Shown: positions 53,616 to 62,982 of the stretch, in pieces
Numbering within the stretch: position 1 is the stretch's first letter
Layout: every line of letters begins with the position of its first letter
Source of the DNA: Veillonella parvula
GTDB lineage: Bacteria > Bacillota > Negativicutes > Veillonellales > Veillonellaceae
Assembly: GCF_902810435.1 (NCBI RefSeq)
Contig: NZ_LR778174.1
Coordinates: 372,001-436,000, forward strand
DNA length: 64,000 bases
Direction: 5' to 3'
Program-made: the position numbers and the translations under genes
Notes under the pieces: model-generated
The model's input: the letters and a program-made list of their open reading frames with translations, nothing else
The model's database searches: none
Told to the model about the DNA's origin: nothing

Positions 53616-54941
53616 ATGCAAACACCGAATAAGGGGGATAGTCGGTGGGGCTCACTCTTTAAAAATGATTTACAAGGTATGCTCTTACCTATTCTTCTCA
53701 TTACAATTATAGGCAGTGTAAATATCTTTAGTGCTACGTATATCAGCTCTATCTATGAAAATACGGGATTACTAGGATACTTTTTAAAACATATGACATT
53801 CTTGTTTTTGTCTATGGCGGCTGGTGTTATATTGTATCGTTACGATTACCGTAAGTTACAGAAGCCTCACATGTTGCAAAGAATTATGATTGCTACACTA
53901 ATTGGTATGATTTTGGTTCTTGTGATTGGTGCAGTCATTAATGGTGCGCGTCGTTGGATTGTTATTGGGCCTGTATCGATTCAACCTTCAGAATTTGCGA
54001 AATTGGCTGCCTTGATATGGACGTCGGCTAAATTGAGTACCATGCGGAAATGGGGAAAACCAAAGCATACTAACCCTCTCATTAATTTACAAGGTTATTT
54101 TAGTGAACGTATAAGTTATATGTTGCCCATGTTAATATGGCCAATTATATTTGCAGGCTTAACAATCTTGCAACCAGATATGGGCACGACCGTACTGATT
54201 TTTGGCTTTTCCTTTGTGCTCATTTACTTAGCGGGCTTTGATGGAAAATTCTTTGGCGGAGCGTTTGCGATAGCTGGATTTCTTGGCTTTATTGCAGCTC
54301 GCATGTCACCATATCGCTGGGAACGTATTCAATCTTGGTTTGATCCTTGGCCTCATGCGCAGGATATGGGGTATCAAACAGTTCAAGGGCTGTTGGCCGT
54401 AGGTTCTGGCGGTATTTTAGGCGAAGGCTTTATGCAAGGTACATCAAAGTATTTTTACTTACCAGAAGCACATACGGACTTTGCCTTTGCTGTATGGGCC
54501 CAAGAAATGGGTTTCATTGGTGCAGTGTTTGTTGTCGTTCTGATTGCGGCTTTTACCTATTTTGGGTTCCGCATTTCTAATAAGGCTCGTGATGAATTCG
54601 GGAAATGGTTAGCAATGGGCATAACATTGCTTATCAGTGGTCAGGCTTTGTTTAACATCGCCATGGTATGCGGTATCATGCCTGTAACAGGGGTACCATT
54701 ACCGTTTGTTAGTTATGGGGGCTCTTCATTATTGATGAATTTCATGGCTATTGGGTTGTTGGCAAGCATTGGTCGTCGTAATGTAGAAGGGGTAAAACAA
54801 GTTGGTACAGCTGAACCATTACCATCTTTGCGTGAAGAAACACAAAGTCGTTTTAAGCCTGCTGCTACGACGCGTACTAATAAGACAAATATGCCTGGAC
54901 CGTTTAAACCACGGCCTTCTAAAAAGTCGACTCGTAGATAG
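53616..54941 (+). CDS. SEDS-family peptidoglycan polymerase (FtsW/RodA type)
   Basis: The 441-residue membrane protein has about ten helices. It has SEDS signatures: INGARRWIVIGPVSIQPSEFAKLAALIW, LQPDMGTTVLIFGFSFVLIY, and SGGILGEGFMQGTSKYFYLPEAHTDFAFAV. The last, with AVWAQEMGFIGA, contains the catalytic Asp region. FVSYGGSSLLMNFMAIGLLASIGRR closes the core. A basic C-terminal tail of about 50 residues (TRTNKTNMPGPFKPRPSKK) is cytoplasmic. It polymerises lipid II with a partner PBP. RodA and FtsW cannot be separated confidently; the short loop and position favour RodA, although a coccus would need FtsW more. AAAAGGAGG lies before ATG. Confidence 0.9.
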   Translation: MQTPNKGDSRWGSLFKNDLQGMLLPILLITIIGSVNIFSATYISSIYENTGLLGYFLKHMTFLFLSMAAGVILYRYDYRKLQKPHMLQRIMIATLIGMILVLVIGAVINGARRWIVIGPVSIQPSEFAKLAALIWTSAKLSTMRKWGKPKHTNPLINLQGYFSERISYMLPMLIWPIIFAGLTILQPDMGTTVLIFGFSFVLIYLAGFDGKFFGGAFAIAGFLGFIAARMSPYRWERIQSWFDPWPHAQDMGYQTVQGLLAVGSGGILGEGFMQGTSKYFYLPEAHTDFAFAVWAQEMGFIGAVFVVVLIAAFTYFGFRISNKARDEFGKWLAMGITLLISGQALFNIAMVCGIMPVTGVPLPFVSYGGSSLLMNFMAIGLLASIGRRNVEGVKQVGTAEPLPSLREETQSRFKPAATTRTNKTNMPGPFKPRPSKKSTRR

Positions 54942-55066
54942 ACTAAATTTGAACGTTAATATCTAACGTATGTATCATAAGATAAATCTGTTTGTGTAAA
55001 TTCATAGAGTATATTTAAGGACTGTACTATATGAACTTAGCATCGTTATATTGTGTGTGAGGAGAA

Positions 55067-56353
55067 ATGATGAAAGATTATATTGATATTCAAGAACGCC
55101 CATCATGGGGCCGAATGTTACCACTTAGTTTTCAACATTTATTTGCCATGTTTGGCTCTACCGTATTGGTACCGTATTTATTAAAAGTAGACCCTGCAAC
55201 AGCATTGTTTATGAATGGTATTGGTACATTATTATACTTATTCGTGTGTAAGGGTAAGATTCCTGCATATCTTGGTTCCAGCTTTGCTTTTATTGCGCCT
55301 GTAGCAGGTGTATTATCTGCTGGTCTTGGCTATGAAGCAGCAAAGGGCGCCTTCGTTATATTTGGTCTATCTTTTGTTATTTTATCTGTTCTCGTCCGTT
55401 ATATTGGTACGCGTTGGATTGATAAATTATTTCCGCCAGCTGCTATGGGTGCTATCGTAGCGATTATCGGCTTAGAATTAGCGCCAGTAGCGATGAGTAT
55501 GTCTGGCCTTATCGGTAATCAAGATTTAGGCATGAGCCATAGTCAAGCTGTTATTATCTCTATGTTTTCCTTAGTTGTTACCTTACTAGGAACTGTTGTG
55601 TTCCGTGGTTTCTTAGCTGTTATTCCTGTTCTTATTGGTGTTGTATCCGGTTATGTATTGTCTGCTGTGATGGGAGTTGTTGACTTCTCTGGAGTAGAAG
55701 CTGCTCCTTGGCTTTCATTGCCTCAGTTCTACGGCATGCCTGTGTTTGATATCAATGCGATTATCATGATTATGCCGGCGCTCTTCGTAGTATTTGCAGA
55801 GCATGTTGGTCATTTAGTTGTTACTAGTAATATTGTCGCTAAAGACTTGATGAAAGAGCCAGGTCTACAAAGATCCTTGCTTGGTGATGGCCTTGCAAAT
55901 ATTCTTTCTGGTTTCTTTGGTGCTACACCAAATACGACGTATGGTGAAAACATCGGCGTACTTGCAATTACTCGTTGTTTTAGCGTATGGGTAATTGGCG
56001 GTGCTGCAGTGCTTGCGATGATTATATCCTTTGTTGGTAAAGTGGCAGCACTTATTCATGCTATCCCAGTACCTGTTATGGGTGGGGTTTCTATTTTATT
56101 GTTCGGTATCATCGCAGCATCTGGCTTGCGTATGCTTGTAGAACGTAAAGTAGACTACACAAATCCTGTTAATATGATTCTTACATCCGTTATCCTTGTG
56201 GTAGGTCTTAGCGGTGCAGAACTCGCAGTTGGTCCTGTTGTATTAAAAGGGATGGGTCTTGCCACTGTAGTAGGTATGGCTATGAGCATTAGCTTGTTAA
56301 TCCTTCAAAAAACAGGCGTTGGCAATGACCAATTGAAAAAAACAGAAGTATAA
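55067..56353 (+). CDS. uraA: Uracil/xanthine permease family transporter (NCS2, UraA-like)
   Basis: The 428-residue protein has about 14 hydrophobic segments of the NCS2 family. Signatures are PLSFQHLFAMFGSTVLVPYLLKVDPATALFMNG at the start, PAYLGSSFAFIAPVAG, and the central ALFVVFAEHVGHLVVTSNIV. GDGLANILSGFFGATPNTTYGENIGVLAITR carries the family's signature Gly-Asp-Gly and Glu residues that bind the base. Uracil:proton symport is the best guess. GGAG is closer to ideal for ATG at 55070 than 55067. It stands alone, with a terminator behind. Confidence 0.94.
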   Translation: MMKDYIDIQERPSWGRMLPLSFQHLFAMFGSTVLVPYLLKVDPATALFMNGIGTLLYLFVCKGKIPAYLGSSFAFIAPVAGVLSAGLGYEAAKGAFVIFGLSFVILSVLVRYIGTRWIDKLFPPAAMGAIVAIIGLELAPVAMSMSGLIGNQDLGMSHSQAVIISMFSLVVTLLGTVVFRGFLAVIPVLIGVVSGYVLSAVMGVVDFSGVEAAPWLSLPQFYGMPVFDINAIIMIMPALFVVFAEHVGHLVVTSNIVAKDLMKEPGLQRSLLGDGLANILSGFFGATPNTTYGENIGVLAITRCFSVWVIGGAAVLAMIISFVGKVAALIHAIPVPVMGGVSILLFGIIAASGLRMLVERKVDYTNPVNMILTSVILVVGLSGAELAVGPVVLKGMGLATVVGMAMSISLLILQKTGVGNDQLKKTEV

Positions 56354-56425
56354 TATCATGGCTCTTTAAAATCTTGGAATATAACCTTGAGATCATAAAG
56401 TAAATTGATTTGTACTCAGTATAAT

Positions 56426-56472
56426 AAACGACTACTGAATCAGGTTGTACCTGCGCAAGTAGTCGTTTTTAT
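56426..56472 (+). terminator. Terminator after uraA
   Basis: AAACGACTACT pairs with AGTAGTCGTTT (11 bp), with an inner CAGGT/ACCTG stem in the loop and a run of T. Confidence 0.88.
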
Positions 56473-56552
56473 TTAGTGTCTTTATAATTTATCCTCAATA
56501 TTGTATAATGAACATATCAGTTGTATAAAATTAATTTAAGAGAGGAGGCCCT

Positions 56553-57017
56553 ATGGAGTTTTTGATATGGATGGCTATCGGCGTTGCCTTGATGGCGGTA
56601 GAACTCGTAGTACCAGGCGGTATTTTAGGTCTTATCGGTTATTGCGCATTCCTGTGGGGCGTTTATGTAGCTCTTGGGGAAGGCACAGTAGCATTGTATG
56701 CCGTGCTAGGATTAACAGCCTTGTTAATTGTCATTATCATCGTGTTCTTTAATCACTTTGAAAAGACTTGGATAGGCAAATTGTTTACCTTAGGGCAACG
56801 ATCTACGACAAAAGCTGGTTATGTATCTAATGATGTATTAGAAGATTTGGCTGGCAAGGAAGGCGTAGCTCATACAACACTGCGCCCTGCAGGTATTGCT
56901 AAAATTAATGGTAATTTGGTAGATGTTGTAACCGAAGGTGACTTCATCGATGCCGGTTCACCTATTGTGGTGCTTCGCGTTGTAGGTGGCCGCAATATTG
57001 TTAGAAAGCGTGATTAA
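56553..57017 (+). CDS. NfeD-family membrane protein
   Basis: The 154-residue protein has three or four hydrophobic segments (LIWMAIGVALMAVELVVPGGILGLIGYCAF; ALYAVLGLTALLIVIIIVFF) and a C-terminal OB-fold NfeD domain. This ends with KEGVAHTTLRPAGIAKINGNLVDVVTEGDFIDAGSPIVVLRVVGGRNIVVR-type sequence. NfeD proteins work with flotillins in organising membrane domains; the flotillin-like floA starts 36 bases later. It is the short NfeD1b form without the Ser protease domain. GAGAGGAGG lies before ATG. Confidence 0.93.
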   Translation: MEFLIWMAIGVALMAVELVVPGGILGLIGYCAFLWGVYVALGEGTVALYAVLGLTALLIVIIIVFFNHFEKTWIGKLFTLGQRSTTKAGYVSNDVLEDLAGKEGVAHTTLRPAGIAKINGNLVDVVTEGDFIDAGSPIVVLRVVGGRNIVRKRD

Positions 57018-57053
57018 GCTTTCACAACATCGTTGTAAATAATGGAGGTTATT

Positions 57054-58010
57054 ATGGATGTAGGTATTTTAATTTTGATTCCCATTTTGCTGATTGGTAT
57101 TATGGTATTCTTATATGTTGTGCCATTAGGACTTTGGGTATCTGCTCTAGCAGCGGGCGTTAACGTTGGTATCTTTACACTTGTAGGCATGCGCTTACGT
57201 CGTGTAAATCCATCTCAAATCGTAATGCCTTTGATTAAAGCTAATAAAGCAGGTCTTGATGTGAATGTAAATCAGTTGGAAGCTCATTACCTCGCAGGTG
57301 GTGACGTTGACCGCGTTGTAGATGCTTTGATTGCCGCTGAACGGGCATCTATTCCGTTGACCTTTGAACGTTCCGCAGCTATCGACCTCGCCGGTCGTGA
57401 TGTATTGGAAGCGGTTCAAATGTCCGTTAATCCTAAAGTGATTGAAACTCCAATTATTTCTGCGGTAGCAAAAAATGGTATTGAATTGAAAGTTCGTGCT
57501 CGTGTTACTGTACGTGCGAATATCGATCGCCTCGTTGGGGGTGCTGGTGAAGCCACAATTATTGCCCGTGTAGGTGAAGGTATCGTAACGACTGTAGGTT
57601 CCTCTGAAGAACATACAGATGTATTGGAAAATCCAGATCACATTTCCCGTACTGTATTGGGTAAAGGCCTTGATGCGGGTACTGCATTCGAAATCTTGTC
57701 CATCGATATCGCTGACGTAGACGTGGGACGTAACATTGGCGCTCAATTGCAAACTGACCAAGCGGAAGCGGATAAGAAAATCGCTCAAGCTCGTGCGGAA
57801 GAACGTCGTGCAATGGCTGTTGCTACAGAACAAGAAATGCGTGCTAAAACACAAGACATGCAAGCTAAGGTTGTGGAAGCACAAGCTGAAGTCCCTAAAG
57901 CATTGGCAGAAGCTTTCAGAAATGGTAATCTTGGCGTTATGGATTACTACAATATGAACAATATTATTGCAGACACTAAAATGCGTGAAAACTTAGCAGA
58001 TGGTGAATAG
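57054..58010 (+). CDS. floA: Flotillin-like protein FloA
   Basis: GGAGG five bases upstream supports the start at 57054 over 57042. The 318-residue protein has an N-terminal membrane hairpin ([24 protein letters not shown]... [16 protein letters not shown]). The FloA/YqfA core follows: [80 protein letters not shown]-type stretches and an Ala/Glu coiled-coil ([24 protein letters not shown]). It assembles membrane microdomains together with NfeD. The next gene starts 8 bases after its stop. Confidence 0.96.
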   Translation: MDVGILILIPILLIGIMVFLYVVPLGLWVSALAAGVNVGIFTLVGMRLRRVNPSQIVMPLIKANKAGLDVNVNQLEAHYLAGGDVDRVVDALIAAERASIPLTFERSAAIDLAGRDVLEAVQMSVNPKVIETPIISAVAKNGIELKVRARVTVRANIDRLVGGAGEATIIARVGEGIVTTVGSSEEHTDVLENPDHISRTVLGKGLDAGTAFEILSIDIADVDVGRNIGAQLQTDQAEADKKIAQARAEERRAMAVATEQEMRAKTQDMQAKVVEAQAEVPKALAEAFRNGNLGVMDYYNMNNIIADTKMRENLADGE

Positions 58011-58018
58011 GAGTAGCT

Positions 58019-58675
58019 ATGGACTCTATTTTGTCTTCAGTGCTATCCATCTTTTCGCATAATCCAATCTTTGTTTTAGGTATCATAGCGTACATTGCTT
58101 TTTCCATTATAAAAAATAAGAATACTGAAGAGTCTGAAGAGTATGATGAGTATGAAAGCTCTGGTGGCGGAACTTGGGAAGATATGGAGCGCGAATATGG
58201 CATCTCCATAGAACGCAAGGTAGATGAACCGTCTATGGATGATTTGTCTAAGGTTGATGACTTTTATCGGGACTCTTATGAAGATAAACCGATTGTAAAT
58301 CAGCAACCAGAAGCACCATCGAAAACTATGGAGGACATACATTTCAATGAAGAGGCTGCAGCAGCTCAACGAGATATTGAAGCCTTATCAATGAAAAGTT
58401 CCAGTAGCAATCCGAGTTATACTACCAGTAAGACTCGCTTAGATAGAGAAGCTGTTACGGGGCCGACCTTAAGTGAAAGACTAGCTGAGTTTAAACGAGA
58501 TAAAGCAGCTAAAGAGGGGCAAGTTCTTATTGAAAATGTAGGCATTACAACTGCGCCTACTGCTCTAGCTGCGACTTCAACTCGCGGTCGTAAATCTAAT
58601 CATGCTTTAAAAGAGGGCATGAAATGGTCCATCATTTTAAGTAAACCTAAAGCTCTTGAACGTAGATACCGTTAA
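58019..58675 (+). CDS. Membrane-anchored acidic protein of unknown function
   Basis: The 218-residue product has one N-terminal membrane segment (NPIFVLGIIAYIAFSII, about 17-33). An acidic, low-complexity region, KNTEESEEYDEYESSGGGTWEDME, follows, then a hydrophilic, probably disordered cytoplasmic part. The C-terminal 40 residues (HALKEGMKWSIILSKPKALERRYR) are basic and helical and may be a binding peptide. It follows floA by 8 bases with GGAG before ATG, so it is in the nfeD-floA operon. A role in the microdomain complex is inferred from position only. I do not recognise a family. Confidence 0.75.
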   Translation: MDSILSSVLSIFSHNPIFVLGIIAYIAFSIIKNKNTEESEEYDEYESSGGGTWEDMEREYGISIERKVDEPSMDDLSKVDDFYRDSYEDKPIVNQQPEAPSKTMEDIHFNEEAAAAQRDIEALSMKSSSSNPSYTTSKTRLDREAVTGPTLSERLAEFKRDKAAKEGQVLIENVGITTAPTALAATSTRGRKSNHALKEGMKWSIILSKPKALERRYR

Positions 58676-58809
58676 TGAAGTAATCTATTTATAAGTGTAT
58701 AAACTAATTATGGTTTTATTGGAACATAAATAATAATGGATTGTGCACTGATGTGGTATAGCAACCATACTGTCACATATCATAATGTGGGGCATATAAT
58801 TACATATTG

Positions 58810-58858
58810 AAAGAGGTTCCTATTGGTCACCTATGTGACTATTAGGAACCTCTTTTTT
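58810..58858 (+). terminator. Terminator after the nfeD-floA operon
   Basis: AAAGAGGTTCCTA pairs perfectly with TAGGAACCTCTTT (13 bp); the loop holds an inner GGTCAC/GTGACT-like stem. A run of T follows. Confidence 0.88.
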
Positions 58859-58870
58859 ATTGTTTTTTCT

Positions 58871-58887
58871 TAGTGAAACTTTCACAA
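58871..58887 (+). promoter_or_regulatory. Second copy of the GTGAAACTTTCAC palindrome
   Basis: TAGTGAAACTTTCACAA matches the 17-mer upstream of glmM (5563-5579) at 16 positions. It lies 40 bases before the five-HTH gene, where it could be its operator. Confidence 0.5.
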
Positions 58888-58927
58888 TAATAGGGGAAGG
58901 AGTTCGTTTATAAGGAAGGGCAAAATT

Positions 58928-59659
58928 ATGTATCGAAATGTGCGTGTTATACCAAAACAGCTGTTGCAGCAATTATATATAGAGAAACAATGGAGCGTTC
59001 GCGATGTGGCGGATTATTTTCAATGTAGTGTTGATACCATCATGCGCCGTATGAAAGCGTACGATATCGAACGGAGGCCTCTGAAGAAAGAAATCAATAT
59101 GGTCCATGTACAAGCTTTGTATGAGACCGGTAAGTGGTCGCTCCATTCATTAGCAAAGCGTTATGATGTGTCTATTACGACGATAGCGAATCGCTTGAAA
59201 GAATATGGATTGGCTTGTCAGCAATCAAATAAAAACGTCTCTATAGATGTAGTACGTATATGTAGGGCTTATAAAAGTGGAAATAGTACAGATGCCATTG
59301 CTCGTATGTATGGTATATCGCGATGGAAAGTTCACCATGTATTGCGGCATATGGGAAATTGCTTACTTCCTAAAGTTCGAAAGCCTATGCGTGTAGAGGA
59401 GATGGCTTATTTATATATTCATCATCACATGAGTACAGATGACATTGGACTGGCTTATGGGATACGTGGTTCTACAGTGGCAATGTATTTGCGAGAGCAA
59501 GGTATAGAAATAAGGGCAAATACTCTTGATCTAGACGAAAATAAGATTAAAAAACTCCGTGCTCAAGGTTATGGAGTTGCAAAGATTGCACAGGCGATGG
59601 GTTGCTCTACCTCTGCTGTGCGAAAGCGTCTAGCTATGAAAAAATATATCTCTCCTTGA
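58928..59659 (+). CDS. Protein of five tandem helix-turn-helix units
   Basis: The 243-residue product is almost entirely five consecutive, related helix-turn-helix units of 40-50 residues. Cores are WSVRDVADYFQCSVDTIMRR (near 20-39), WSLHSLAKRYDVSITTIANR (66-85), STDAIARMYGISRWKVHHVL (115-134), MSTDDIGLAYGIRGSTVAMY (158-177) and YGVAKIAQAMGCSTSAVRKR (212-231). No catalytic (DDE, resolvase) or ligand domain is present, so it is not a transposase. It may bind a long repeated DNA site, or act as an architectural or regulatory protein. The ribosome binding site is AAGGGC (weak). A palindrome sits just upstream. I know no named family with five such units. Confidence 0.75.
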   Translation: MYRNVRVIPKQLLQQLYIEKQWSVRDVADYFQCSVDTIMRRMKAYDIERRPLKKEINMVHVQALYETGKWSLHSLAKRYDVSITTIANRLKEYGLACQQSNKNVSIDVVRICRAYKSGNSTDAIARMYGISRWKVHHVLRHMGNCLLPKVRKPMRVEEMAYLYIHHHMSTDDIGLAYGIRGSTVAMYLREQGIEIRANTLDLDENKIKKLRAQGYGVAKIAQAMGCSTSAVRKRLAMKKYISP

Positions 59660-59713
59660 TGTAGTGTGGTAGATACTATATACTTAAATTTATACAATGA
59701 TGGGAGGAATATT

Positions 59714-60652
59714 ATGCTCGAAATTATATCTGCTTTAACACCGTTTTTATTACTGGGCTTAGTGGCTGCTGGTTTATCTCGCCTTTCTGGGGTAGCCTTA
59801 TCTATGGTTGTAGTACCAACTTTATTGATTTGGGGTGCAACTGCGGTTGACGTAATCGCCTTTATGTTGCTCTTTGTGGTGTACAACAACTTCACTATGG
59901 AAACACAAGATATTCGTTTAGATTATAAAGATCTTGTCTTATTCCCTAAATGGCGCTTGTGCATTCCCTTCATTTTGAGTTTGGTAAGCGCGTTCTTTGT
60001 TCCTGCTGCAGGCATTGCTGTTTTTATGGCTTGCTTTGTTTTAGAGTTATTGGCTACTGTGTATAAACGCATTCCTGAAAATAAACGACCTCGTTTACAG
60101 CGCGTAATAGTAGCATCGATTTTGAGTGCTGTTGTAACAGCTGTAGGTGCTTATATAGGTCCTAAAATTCCTAGTGAATTCTACTTTGTCTGTGTAGGCT
60201 TAGCCATTTTAATCATTACAGACTTTGCATGGTATGCCGGCAAGCATAGAGATGCTTTTAGAAACATATGGGATAGCATTTGGGCTGGTTTTAATATATT
60301 CTTAGGCATGTTTGGCATAGAGGCTTCATATTATCCAGCTGCACTTACGCGATCTATTCCAAATCCAATGGATCGCATGTTGCCTATGGTTACTGTAGTA
60401 GGTGGCTATGCAGGCCTTATGGTAGTATTCGGTTTTTATAACATTTTTTCTATACCGTCTTTGATTACAGCTATTGGTGCTGCTATAGGGATACGCCTCT
60501 TTGGTATGTATGAATTTCCTCGTAATGGCAGTTTCTCTTATTTAGCAATCGGTTTTGCCGTGGCTGCTGTAATTTGCTTGTATCTCGTATCTCCGACACC
60601 AGTTGGTTTCGATCATATTAATACCTTAGTTTCTCAACCAATTGGCCAATAA
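59714..60652 (+). CDS. Multi-pass membrane protein, TSUP (TauE/SafE)-like
   Basis: GGGAGGA seven bases before ATG supports the start at 59714 over 59666. The 312-residue protein has eight to nine hydrophobic segments in two halves, the pattern of TSUP family permeases. The first half has LLLGLVAAGLSRLSGVALSMVVVPTLLIWG; the second half begins with AGFNIFLGMFGIEASYYPAALTR. TSUP proteins export sulfite, sulfoacetate or related anions, but no specific substrate residues can be named. The assignment is moderate; another multi-pass family is possible. It is monocistronic. Confidence 0.65.
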   Translation: MLEIISALTPFLLLGLVAAGLSRLSGVALSMVVVPTLLIWGATAVDVIAFMLLFVVYNNFTMETQDIRLDYKDLVLFPKWRLCIPFILSLVSAFFVPAAGIAVFMACFVLELLATVYKRIPENKRPRLQRVIVASILSAVVTAVGAYIGPKIPSEFYFVCVGLAILIITDFAWYAGKHRDAFRNIWDSIWAGFNIFLGMFGIEASYYPAALTRSIPNPMDRMLPMVTVVGGYAGLMVVFGFYNIFSIPSLITAIGAAIGIRLFGMYEFPRNGSFSYLAIGFAVAAVICLYLVSPTPVGFDHINTLVSQPIGQ

Positions 60653-60800
60653 TAATAGATAATGTAAGTCTATTGATATATTTTAATGAGTTCTTTAGTT
60701 GCTTTCACCTAGGAGCTAATTGGATTATAATGTGTGATATATCTCATATATTGTATTGAAAATTAAGTTCATATTAGAATGTGAAAGGAGTTGATGCTAT

Positions 60801-61394
60801 ATGGCAGAAACAATTGAAACAAGACCATTCCCTCCATTCTTACCAAAGAAGGCGACAGTCATGATGATGGGCACATTTCCTCCAGAACAATCAAAACGTG
60901 CTATGGAATTCCATTATCCAAATTTCCAAAATGATATGTGGCGTGTATTTGGCCTCGTATTCTTTGATGAAAAAGATCATTTTAGAAATGGTGAGGAAAA
61001 AGCGATGGATCCTGAGAAGATCAAAGCCTTTTTGTCTGAAGCTGGAATTGCATCTTGTCCTACTGTTTTGAAAGCTATTCGCGAAAAAGGGAATGCATCT
61101 GATGCATTTCTTAAGGTCGTTGAACCAGTTCCACTTGCGGACGTACTGGAGCAAATCCCTGACTGTAAGCATATTGGTACAACAGGCGGCAAGGCTACGG
61201 AGATTTTATTGAGCCTTTTACCAGAAAAGGTTAAATTACCTAAAACTGGTGAAACAATTCCTTTTGTATTTAATGGTCGGGAATTGACATTGACACGTTT
61301 GCCATCTACATCACGTGCCTATCCGTTGAGTCTACCGAAAAAGGCTGAAGCGTACAAGAATTTCTTCAAAGCTTGTGGTCTAAAAACAAAATAA
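60801..61394 (+). CDS. Uracil-DNA glycosylase superfamily protein
   Basis: The 197-residue protein has the UDG-superfamily start MMMGTFPPEQSKRAMEFHYPNFQNDMWRVFGL, in which GTFPP replaces the catalytic loop GxDPxP and FHYPNFQN contains the base-binding residues. The C-terminal RLPSTSRAY resembles the HPS loop. This arrangement resembles the MUG-like or deoxyinosine-type glycosylase branch, which removes damaged or mismatched bases. The usual Asp/Asn nucleophile position is uncertain, so activity needs testing. AAAGGAG lies before ATG. It is a single-gene unit. Confidence 0.82.
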   Translation: MAETIETRPFPPFLPKKATVMMMGTFPPEQSKRAMEFHYPNFQNDMWRVFGLVFFDEKDHFRNGEEKAMDPEKIKAFLSEAGIASCPTVLKAIREKGNASDAFLKVVEPVPLADVLEQIPDCKHIGTTGGKATEILLSLLPEKVKLPKTGETIPFVFNGRELTLTRLPSTSRAYPLSLPKKAEAYKNFFKACGLKTK

Positions 61395-61406
61395 ATATTT
61401 AAAGTA

Positions 61407-61468
61407 GCACCTTTAATAGTTGGCTTTGAGTCTTTTGGTCTCATCTGTCGCTATTGAAGGTGTTTTTA
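61407..61468 (+). terminator. Long hairpin terminator after the glycosylase gene
   Basis: CACCTTTAATAG pairs with CTATTGAAGGTG (one G-T pair) around a 30-base loop holding a further GAG..CTC stem, followed by TTTTTAT. Confidence 0.75.
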
Positions 61469-61653
61469 TATCGTAAAAATATATGAGATATTAAAATGGA
61501 GATTAATGCTTGTTTATTGTGAATATGTAGTTTGTTATAAATAAAATTGATAAGATATATAATATATTAATTCTTGTTTTTTATAATGAGAGGTTTATAA
61601 TTAATCGTTGTCGCAAACTGGTTGACAATAATTTAAAAAATGGAGTTGATAAT

Positions 61654-62904
61654 ATGGATAAGGCTAAGGAGGCCTTGTGGACAAAATCCTTTGTCCTTGA
61701 TACTTTGATTAATTTCTTAGTATTTTTGATTTATTATTTATTAATCGTTATTATTGCGGTTGTAGCAAAAGATAATCTTCATGCTACGGCTAGTCAAGCG
61801 GGACTTGCTGTTGGTATATATATTATTGGCACCGTTGTAGCCCGTTTGTTGGCAGGGCGGTTTATCAGTATCCTAGGATGTCGTAAGATGCTCTATTTAG
61901 GGTTATTGATTTACTTGATTTCAACAGCTATGTATTTCTACACACCTAATTTACTAATGCTTGATAGTGTTCGCTTCTTAAATGGTTTTGCTTATGGTAT
62001 TACATCTACTGCTACAAGTACTATCATAGCTGCTATTATTCCTACGTCACGTCGAGGGGAAGGGATTAACTATTATGGCTTATCTACTTCTCTTGCCGCT
62101 GCAGTAGGACCATTCTTAGGTATATTGATGCTTCATAGTCTTGGTTATGATTTTATCATTGCATTCTGTGTTGTACTTATCATCCTTTGCGGTATTGGCT
62201 CTGTAATCATGAAATTTAATGAACCTAAACTTGGTATCGAATCTGAAGGACATAAGGGCATTAGAATTTCGGACTATATTGAACCACGGATGAATTCAAT
62301 CAGTCTTGTTTCCATTTTAGTCGGCTTTGCCTACTCTGGCGTTATTGGCTTTATGGCGGCTTACACAAAAGATCTAGATCTTATTATGGCGGGCACTTTC
62401 TTCTTTGTTGTATATGCCGTCGTTATTACTATAACAAGGCCATTGCTTGGCATTGTTTTCGATATGAAAGGGGAAAACTTCGTTCTTTATCCTTGTTTTG
62501 TATCCTTAGCACTTGGTATTTTCTTATTATCCATCGCTCACTCCACATGGCTTGTGCTTTTATCGGCTGTGTTTGTTGGCCTTGGATATGGTACATTTAT
62601 GTCCAACGGACAAGCTGTTACTGTTAAGATAGTACCTGTTCATCGTATTGGTGTTGCCACATCTACATACTTCATTGCCTTGGATATGGGGCTTGGCTTT
62701 GGCCCCTATATTTTAGGTGCCGTTAAAGAGGTTGTAGGTTATGCTAGTATGTTCCATGTAACTGTTGTTGTTGCGCTCCTTGCGCTGGTTGCCTATTATT
62801 TATTATATGGCCGTTATGTGGGGACTGAGAGAGACCTCTCGTTGAAAGCTCGCGCTGAAGAAGAAGAAATTAGGAATCGCAAACATAATGGTAAGCTTGC
62901 GTAA
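61654..62904 (+). CDS. MFS transporter
   Basis: The 416-residue, twelve-helix major-facilitator protein has a recognisable motif A (VVARLLAGRFISILGCRKML) and RRGEGINYYGLSTSLAAAVGPFLG near the motif C region. The central cytoplasmic loop is short. It resembles drug or sugar exporters such as the YfcJ/AraJ-type group, but the substrate is unknown. Its C-terminus is a charged helix (KARAEEEEIRNRKHNGKLA). TGGAG lies before ATG. A perfect palindromic terminator follows. Confidence 0.9.
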   Translation: MDKAKEALWTKSFVLDTLINFLVFLIYYLLIVIIAVVAKDNLHATASQAGLAVGIYIIGTVVARLLAGRFISILGCRKMLYLGLLIYLISTAMYFYTPNLLMLDSVRFLNGFAYGITSTATSTIIAAIIPTSRRGEGINYYGLSTSLAAAVGPFLGILMLHSLGYDFIIAFCVVLIILCGIGSVIMKFNEPKLGIESEGHKGIRISDYIEPRMNSISLVSILVGFAYSGVIGFMAAYTKDLDLIMAGTFFFVVYAVVITITRPLLGIVFDMKGENFVLYPCFVSLALGIFLLSIAHSTWLVLLSAVFVGLGYGTFMSNGQAVTVKIVPVHRIGVATSTYFIALDMGLGFGPYILGAVKEVVGYASMFHVTVVVALLALVAYYLLYGRYVGTERDLSLKARAEEEEIRNRKHNGKLA

Positions 62905-62915
62905 AATGTAAAATA

Positions 62916-62956
62916 AAAGGACTATACGAGCCTAGGCTCGTATAGTCCTTTTTGGT
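62916..62956. terminator. Bidirectional terminator between the MFS gene and pepT
   Basis: AAAAGGACTATACGAGCC pairs perfectly with GGCTCGTATAGTCCTTTT (18 bp, 2-base gap, so a 4-base loop in practice) with a run of T on both strands. Confidence 0.93.
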
Positions 62957-62982
62957 TATCTAGTACTGCTTTGCTAATATTA

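Noticed and set aside
57195-57884. Open frame of 229 codons on the minus strand inside floA
   Set aside because: FloA is clearly coding on the plus strand; the opposite frame has unnatural Cys/Phe/Tyr-rich composition.
58928-59659. Transposase
   Set aside because: Only helix-turn-helix units are present; no DDE or Ser/Tyr recombinase residues and no terminal repeats.
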